From positions 1 to 23,882 of IMG/VR virus record IMGVR_UViG_3300025949_000091: 23,882 nt of DNA; one strand, written 5' to 3'. Made by a program: the position numbers and the translations under genes. The DNA is from a virus. Shown here piece by piece: positions 20,450 through 23,882 of this stretch (within the stretch, counting starts at the first letter, position 1; every line of letters begins with the position of its first letter). Below the pieces are notes generated by a model that saw only the letters and a program-made list of their open reading frames with translations, ran no database searches and was not told the DNA's origin.

Positions 20450-21674
20450 AGCCATTTTCGCCGCAGGGCTCGAAGGTGCGACTCGCATAATCGACGGCCC
20501 ATGGGCGGTCTATCCGAACTCGCTTCTGTTCAAGGCGGGCGACTACCCCGACAAACAGTATTCCATGTCGCCCGCCGACCTGGCGGCAGCTACGAGCGCT
20601 TTTCAGCCTGTCGGCGGCAATATTGAGCATTCCGATTTCCTGAGCGGCAGGGCCGCCACCGTGCGCCGGATGTGGGTGGATACCGACGGCGAGACACTGC
20701 GCGGCGAGGTTGCGATACCGTTCGCGCTCGACGAGTTACTGACACCGCAGGAACGCGGACTTTCGTGCGAGTGGGACCGTGCGACGAAGACGCTTTCAGG
20801 GATTGCTTTGACGCGGTCGCCGCGTGTCACGGAGGCGGCTCTGATGAGCGCCTACGCAACGTTCACCGGGCGTCACGACACGCCTCACGGGCAATACGCC
20901 GTCCAAGATCTGCACGACACCGCCTGCCGCCACGGGGCAACCTGTGACAAGGCAAACGTAAACATGGCCAGTCGCCACGAGGCGACGGCTATTCAAGAAG
21001 TCCACGACACCGCCGTCAAGCATGGCGCGAAGTGTGCGACGATCGAGGGGCGACCCTCGTACTTCAGCGACGCCGGGAACGGCGAAAGGAAAGAGAAAAT
21101 GCCAACACTGCTTGAACAGGTTGCGGCTTTCTTCACCGGCCGGGGAATCCCGGTTGACAAAGAGATCTCGCAGGCCGATTTTACAAAGATCGTGCAAGCC
21201 GCTCCGGTCGATAACCCCGAAGTCATGGCTCTCCGGGAGCAAGTCGCTCGTATGAGCGAAGACACGCGCATGAAGGATGCAACGGGATTCGCTGACCGTA
21301 TGGTGGCCGAAAAGCGCATTCTTCCTAAAGACCACGCACAGACCGCTGCTGTCTATTTCCAGGCGGCCACCGATGATGCTGCGCATCCTGTCAAGGTAAC
21401 GTTCGGCGCGAACTCGGACGGAACGCCGGTGCAAGGAACGCGCGTGGATGCCTTCAAGGCGCTGTACACCGCGCGGACGCCTCACGTGCTTACGGAGGAG
21501 CTTATTCGCGAGACGATGAGTTCCGATTCCGCAAGCGTGGTCGCCCTGTTCAACAAGGCGAAGACGGAGAACCCTCACAAGGACGGGGAATCCGCGAAGT
21601 TCGCGACGCACTCGAAAGAAAAGCTGATGGCCATGTCCCCGCTGGGCGTCGCCACCATGGAAGGGGGCAAGTAA
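20442..21674 (+). CDS. Head maturation protease fused to scaffold
   Basis: 410 residues. The N-terminal 140 residues match phage head-maturation proteases: MSPADLAAATSAF, GGNIEHSDFLSG with H63, MWVDTDGETLRGEVAIPFAL, LSCEWD with S108, and the closing SGIALTRSPRVTEAALMSAY. H63 and S108 are candidate catalytic residues. Residues 157-168 and 187-198 form an internal repeat, LHDTACRHGATC and VHDTAVKHGAKC. From 220 the protein is scaffold-like: LLEQVAAFFTGRGIPVDKEI, a coiled coil (PEVMALREQVARMS) and a polar end. ATG 20442 is chosen with GAAGGA upstream; the frame is open further up, but that part lies inside the portal gene. The protease cleaves the scaffold during capsid maturation. Confidence 0.8.
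   Translation: MNEAIFAAGLEGATRIIDGPWAVYPNSLLFKAGDYPDKQYSMSPADLAAATSAFQPVGGNIEHSDFLSGRAATVRRMWVDTDGETLRGEVAIPFALDELLTPQERGLSCEWDRATKTLSGIALTRSPRVTEAALMSAYATFTGRHDTPHGQYAVQDLHDTACRHGATCDKANVNMASRHEATAIQEVHDTAVKHGAKCATIEGRPSYFSDAGNGERKEKMPTLLEQVAAFFTGRGIPVDKEISQADFTKIVQAAPVDNPEVMALREQVARMSEDTRMKDATGFADRMVAEKRILPKDHAQTAAVYFQAATDDAAHPVKVTFGANSDGTPVQGTRVDAFKALYTARTPHVLTEELIRETMSSDSASVVALFNKAKTENPHKDGESAKFATHSKEKLMAMSPLGVATMEGGK
21099..21674 (+). CDS. Nested scaffold protein from internal in-frame start (predicted)
   Basis: Within the protease-scaffold gene, codon 220 is an ATG (21099) preceded by AAAGGA at 21085-21090 and a run of A. That is a better ribosome binding site than the main gene has. 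Initiation there yields 191 residues beginning MPTLLEQVAAFFTG, exactly where the protease part ends. Lambda (C and Nu3) and related phages make scaffold this way, in excess of protease. The frame and site are seen; actual use is inferred. Confidence 0.55.
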   Translation: MPTLLEQVAAFFTGRGIPVDKEISQADFTKIVQAAPVDNPEVMALREQVARMSEDTRMKDATGFADRMVAEKRILPKDHAQTAAVYFQAATDDAAHPVKVTFGANSDGTPVQGTRVDAFKALYTARTPHVLTEELIRETMSSDSASVVALFNKAKTENPHKDGESAKFATHSKEKLMAMSPLGVATMEGGK

Positions 21675-21675
21675 A

Positions 21676-22455
21676 TTGGCAACCACTGCTATGACGACCT
21701 ATAGCGCGAACGAGCTTCAGGCGGCGATTTATCCCGAACTCGCGCGCACGGATAATGTTGCATTCGCCGCGTCCCAGAACATCGCGGCCGGCACGATCCT
21801 CGGCGAAGTCGGCGGCGTTAGCGCCGTGTGGACAATTACGATCGCGGCATCAACATCCGGCGGCACGTTCAAGCTCACGATGACCACGCCGAGCAACGGG
21901 CAGACCGCCGCAATCACATGGAGTGCCACAAACGCGACACTGCTGGCGAATATCCAGGCGGCTTTGAACACCAAATACGGTACCACGGGCGGCGCCCCGA
22001 ACGTCCTGGCCGCGCTCGGCACTATTACAGCCGGTATCGGAACAATCACGCTGACCGGACAGAACGCGCTCAGCAATACTCCGATGGCATGGAGCGTCCA
22101 GGATAGCACGAGTGGCGGCGGTGGTGTAACCATTGCGACCACGACAACAGGCGTGGTCAACAGTGGATCGTTCAAAACACGCGACACCACGGCCACCGAC
22201 GGCTCGCAGGTCGCTAAAGCCATCGCCAAGTACGACATGCAGGTGGACGCGAGCGGAAACGTTACCTACTCGTCCACGGCATCGCAGTCAGGTGGCCCGT
22301 TCGGCCAGACGGTCATCAGCGCGCCGGTATGGATCGCAGGGTACTTCTACACGCAAGACCTCACCGGCCTTGACTCGACCGCAATCACACAACTCGGGCA
22401 CATGGAACGAGGCTCATACGGCTCAGGACAAACCGGCATTCTGCGGGTTGGATAA
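21676..22455 (+). CDS. Head decoration protein with inserted domain
   Basis: 259 residues from TTG 21676, with AAGGGGG at 21661-21667. The ends match lambda gpD-type decoration proteins: N-terminal TDNVAFAASQNIAAGTILGEV, and C-terminal ATDGSQVAKAIAKYDMQVD followed by SAPVWIAGYFYTQDLTGLDS. Between them (about 52-163) lies a Gly/Thr-rich beta domain (GTFKLTMTTPSNGQTAAITW, LLANIQAALNTKYG, GTITLTGQNALSNTPMAWSV) of a kind found in phage structural proteins but not in gpD, which is about 110 residues. It would be exposed on the capsid surface. It lies between the protease and the major capsid gene, as in lambda. Confidence 0.75.
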   Translation: MATTAMTTYSANELQAAIYPELARTDNVAFAASQNIAAGTILGEVGGVSAVWTITIAASTSGGTFKLTMTTPSNGQTAAITWSATNATLLANIQAALNTKYGTTGGAPNVLAALGTITAGIGTITLTGQNALSNTPMAWSVQDSTSGGGGVTIATTTTGVVNSGSFKTRDTTATDGSQVAKAIAKYDMQVDASGNVTYSSTASQSGGPFGQTVISAPVWIAGYFYTQDLTGLDSTAITQLGHMERGSYGSGQTGILRVG

Positions 22456-22486
22456 ACCGCCGATTACGTAAAGCGCTCAGAACGAC

Positions 22487-22515
22487 AGGTCACTCCTTAC
22501 GGGGTGGCCTTTTTG
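22487..22515 (+). terminator. Intrinsic terminator between decoration and capsid genes
   Basis: AGGTCACTCC at 22487-22496 pairs with GGGGTGGCCT at 22501-22510 (all pairs, including two G-T), loop TTAC, then TTTTT. The stem is strong. It lies 31 bases downstream of the decoration stop and 24 bases before the capsid ATG. Confidence 0.75.
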
Positions 22516-22534
22516 TTTGGGGCAGGAGAAAACA

Positions 22535-23572
22535 ATGACGACATTTACGTTTCCGACATCGGCGGAACTGATCGAGATCGCGCAGGACAAAATGCCGCGG
22601 CTTGTGCAGGACCGGCCGGTCTTCAAAATCTTCCCTATCCGCAGCGTTGACTCCCATGAGCTGATCTGGGAACAGCGCGACAATTATCAGGGTCTCCAGC
22701 AGGTTCGCGGGCTTGAGGGCGCGTTCAGCCGAGTCAAAAAGACCGGGCTGAAGCGCTACAAGATGGACCCTGGCGTCTACGGTGAGTACGAGGGCATTGA
22801 AGAGACGGAACTGACCGTGCGCCGCCAGATCGGCACGTTCGGTACGCCGATCGATATCAGTGACCTCGTGATGCCGATCCAGGATAAGCTCCTGGGGCGG
22901 CGGCTCGACCGGATCGAATACATCATCTGGACACTGCTCACCACCGGCACTTTCGCCGTCAGTGACGGGACCGGCGTTGTCAAGCACACGGATTCATTCA
23001 CCCTGCAGACGTACGCGGCAACTATCCCCTGGTCAACGTATGCGACCGCGACGCCTCTCGCCGACCTGCGCGCTATTCAGCTCAAGCACCGCGGCACATC
23101 GGCCTCGTTTGGAGCGGACGCCGAACTGTGGGTCAACCTCAAGACCGCAAACGACCTGCTGCTCAACACGAACACGGCCGATATCTACGGCCGGCGCACC
23201 GCGGGACTTGGGACGTTCAACAACCTGGAGCAAATCAACCAGCTCCTCGCTGGCGAGAACCTGCCCAAGATCGTCATTTACGACGAAGGATATTTGAGCG
23301 ACGGAACCGACGGGAACGCCGCCGGTTCGTATCAGCTCTACATCCCGAACGGCAGTGGTGTCGTGGTGGGTAAGCGCCCAGCTGGCCAGACCGTCGGCGA
23401 GTACCGAATGACCCGGAATGCGAACAACCCGGACATGGCCCCCGGGCCGGTTATGCGCGTGATCGACCGCGGCGAAACCGTCTTGCCTCGCTCTATCGAG
23501 GTGTACGATGGGCATAATGGAGGCCCGGCACTCTACTTCGGCAGCGCGATCGTCAAGGTCACCGGCCTCTAA
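22535..23572 (+). CDS. Major capsid protein, lambda gpE-like
   Basis: 345 residues. The order of segments matches the lambda gpE family (HK97 fold): FKIFPIRSVDSHELIWEQRD, then a segment where the loop is expected (GLKRYKMDPGVYGEYEGIEE), the long spine helix region LVMPIQDKLLGRRLDRIEYI, the A domain with DLRAIQLKHRGTSASFGADA, and LPKIVIYDEGYLS followed by LYIPNGSGVVVGKRPAGQTV near the end. GGCAGGAGAA stands before ATG 22535. The portal, protease, decoration and capsid order is as in lambda-like heads, although the portal is of the Mu/DUF935 type. Confidence 0.9.
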   Translation: MTTFTFPTSAELIEIAQDKMPRLVQDRPVFKIFPIRSVDSHELIWEQRDNYQGLQQVRGLEGAFSRVKKTGLKRYKMDPGVYGEYEGIEETELTVRRQIGTFGTPIDISDLVMPIQDKLLGRRLDRIEYIIWTLLTTGTFAVSDGTGVVKHTDSFTLQTYAATIPWSTYATATPLADLRAIQLKHRGTSASFGADAELWVNLKTANDLLLNTNTADIYGRRTAGLGTFNNLEQINQLLAGENLPKIVIYDEGYLSDGTDGNAAGSYQLYIPNGSGVVVGKRPAGQTVGEYRMTRNANNPDMAPGPVMRVIDRGETVLPRSIEVYDGHNGGPALYFGSAIVKVTGL

Positions 23573-23636
23573 ACACGAGCGATAACGCCGGCGCGCCATC
23601 CGTGGCAGACCGGCTTATCCTATGGAGTTCTACCCT

Positions 23637-23813
23637 ATGGCGACAGGCAAGAAAACGACCCTGCGCGTGGTTCGGGATACGGTGGGGCATTTTGCAGTCG
23701 GCGACACGTTCACCGCGGAAGACTACGGGACCGACGTAGACGCGCTTGTGAAGGCGGGTATGGTCGAAATTGTCGAAGACGAGTCCGCGCCACCGTCCGC
23801 AAAAAGCAAGTGA
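23637..23813 (+). CDS. Small head-region hypothetical protein
   Basis: 58 residues. ATG 23637 is preferred to the in-frame ATG at 23622 because GGAG at 23624-23627 is nine bases ahead of it. The product is a small beta-rich protein (TTLRVVRDTVGHFAVGDTFT, VDALVKAGMVEIVED) with an acidic, Pro/Ser tail. Small proteins of this layout (a strand pair around GD-x-F, then LVKAGMVE) occur just after capsid genes and may be head-completion or joining accessory proteins. The exact family is not recognised. Confidence 0.6.
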   Translation: MATGKKTTLRVVRDTVGHFAVGDTFTAEDYGTDVDALVKAGMVEIVEDESAPPSAKSK

Positions 23814-23825
23814 TCGGAGGTTGTC

Positions 23826-23882
23826 ATGCAGGGGTTCGACAAGAAGTCTTCGATCAATCAGATCGTCAGCGATTACCGGCTG
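23826..23882 (+). CDS. Hypothetical protein, 3' end outside window
   Basis: CGGAGG at 23815-23820 precedes ATG 23826, and 19 codons (MQGFDKKSSINQIVSDYRL) run to the window edge. The position suggests a head-tail connector or head completion protein, but the fragment is too short to classify. Confidence 0.5.
   Translation, partial: MQGFDKKSSINQIVSDYRL

Noticed and set aside
20796-21686. 296-codon minus-strand open frame
   Set aside because: It is antisense to the protease-scaffold gene, Arg/His/Leu-rich, with no domain; a shadow of GC-rich coding DNA.
21729-22238. 169-codon minus-strand open frame
   Set aside because: Antisense to the decoration gene with repetitive Val/Ala composition; shadow frame.

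Overview
This window is a stretch of a tailed double-stranded DNA phage or prophage with a high-GC genome. Every confident gene but one lies on the + strand. Genes are packed with ATGA, GTGA or TTGA overlaps, and GGAGG-like ribosome binding sites precede many starts. The right end carries a diagnostic head-gene order: small terminase, large terminase, DUF935-type portal, maturation protease/scaffold, decoration protein, major capsid protein. I see no integrase, tail or lysis gene, so phage and prophage cannot be told apart here. The host is a high-GC bacterium that I cannot name; GTG and TTG starts are used several times.

Layout. 1-3.24 kb: recombination block with a PD-(D/E)XK exonuclease of the DUF3799 (exonuclease VIII-like) type, a candidate RecT/Red-beta-like annealing protein and a YhaM-like OB-fold plus HD nuclease, then a small membrane protein. 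3.27-8.83 kb: DNA-metabolism block with a coiled-coil acidic protein, a beta-class DNA methyltransferase, zinc-ribbon and helix-turn-helix (HTH) proteins, a RuvC-fold resolvase, a spore-photolyase-like radical SAM protein and an ASCH-domain protein. 8.9-9.3 kb: the only leftward gene (a MerR/excisionase-like HTH protein), separated by an AT-rich control region with a perfect 13-bp inverted repeat from the rightward SpoVG-like gene. 9.6-12.9 kb: a large NrS-1-type primase-polymerase/helicase whose 3' end is AT-rich and holds tandem and inverted 9-16 bp repeats (candidate origin), plus a partner gene. 13-15.1 kb: small accessory genes, one interrupted by an in-frame amber codon.

15.1-15.76 kb has no convincing protein gene. 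It holds a promoter candidate, a tRNA with anticodon CAT, and about 370 nt packed with complementary segments, ending in a strong intrinsic terminator. I interpret this as an undescribed structured non-coding RNA in a tRNA-ncRNA transcription unit, the most interesting item in the window. 15.77-16.94 kb: small HTH, membrane and zinc-ribbon genes. 16.92-23.88 kb: packaging and head genes. The scaffold is probably also made from a nested internal start inside the protease gene, the decoration protein carries an inserted beta-rich domain, and a terminator separates decoration from capsid.

The left half would repair, recombine, modify and replicate phage DNA. The right half packages it into lambda/Mu-like heads. 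The RNA unit lies at the border between the two programmes.
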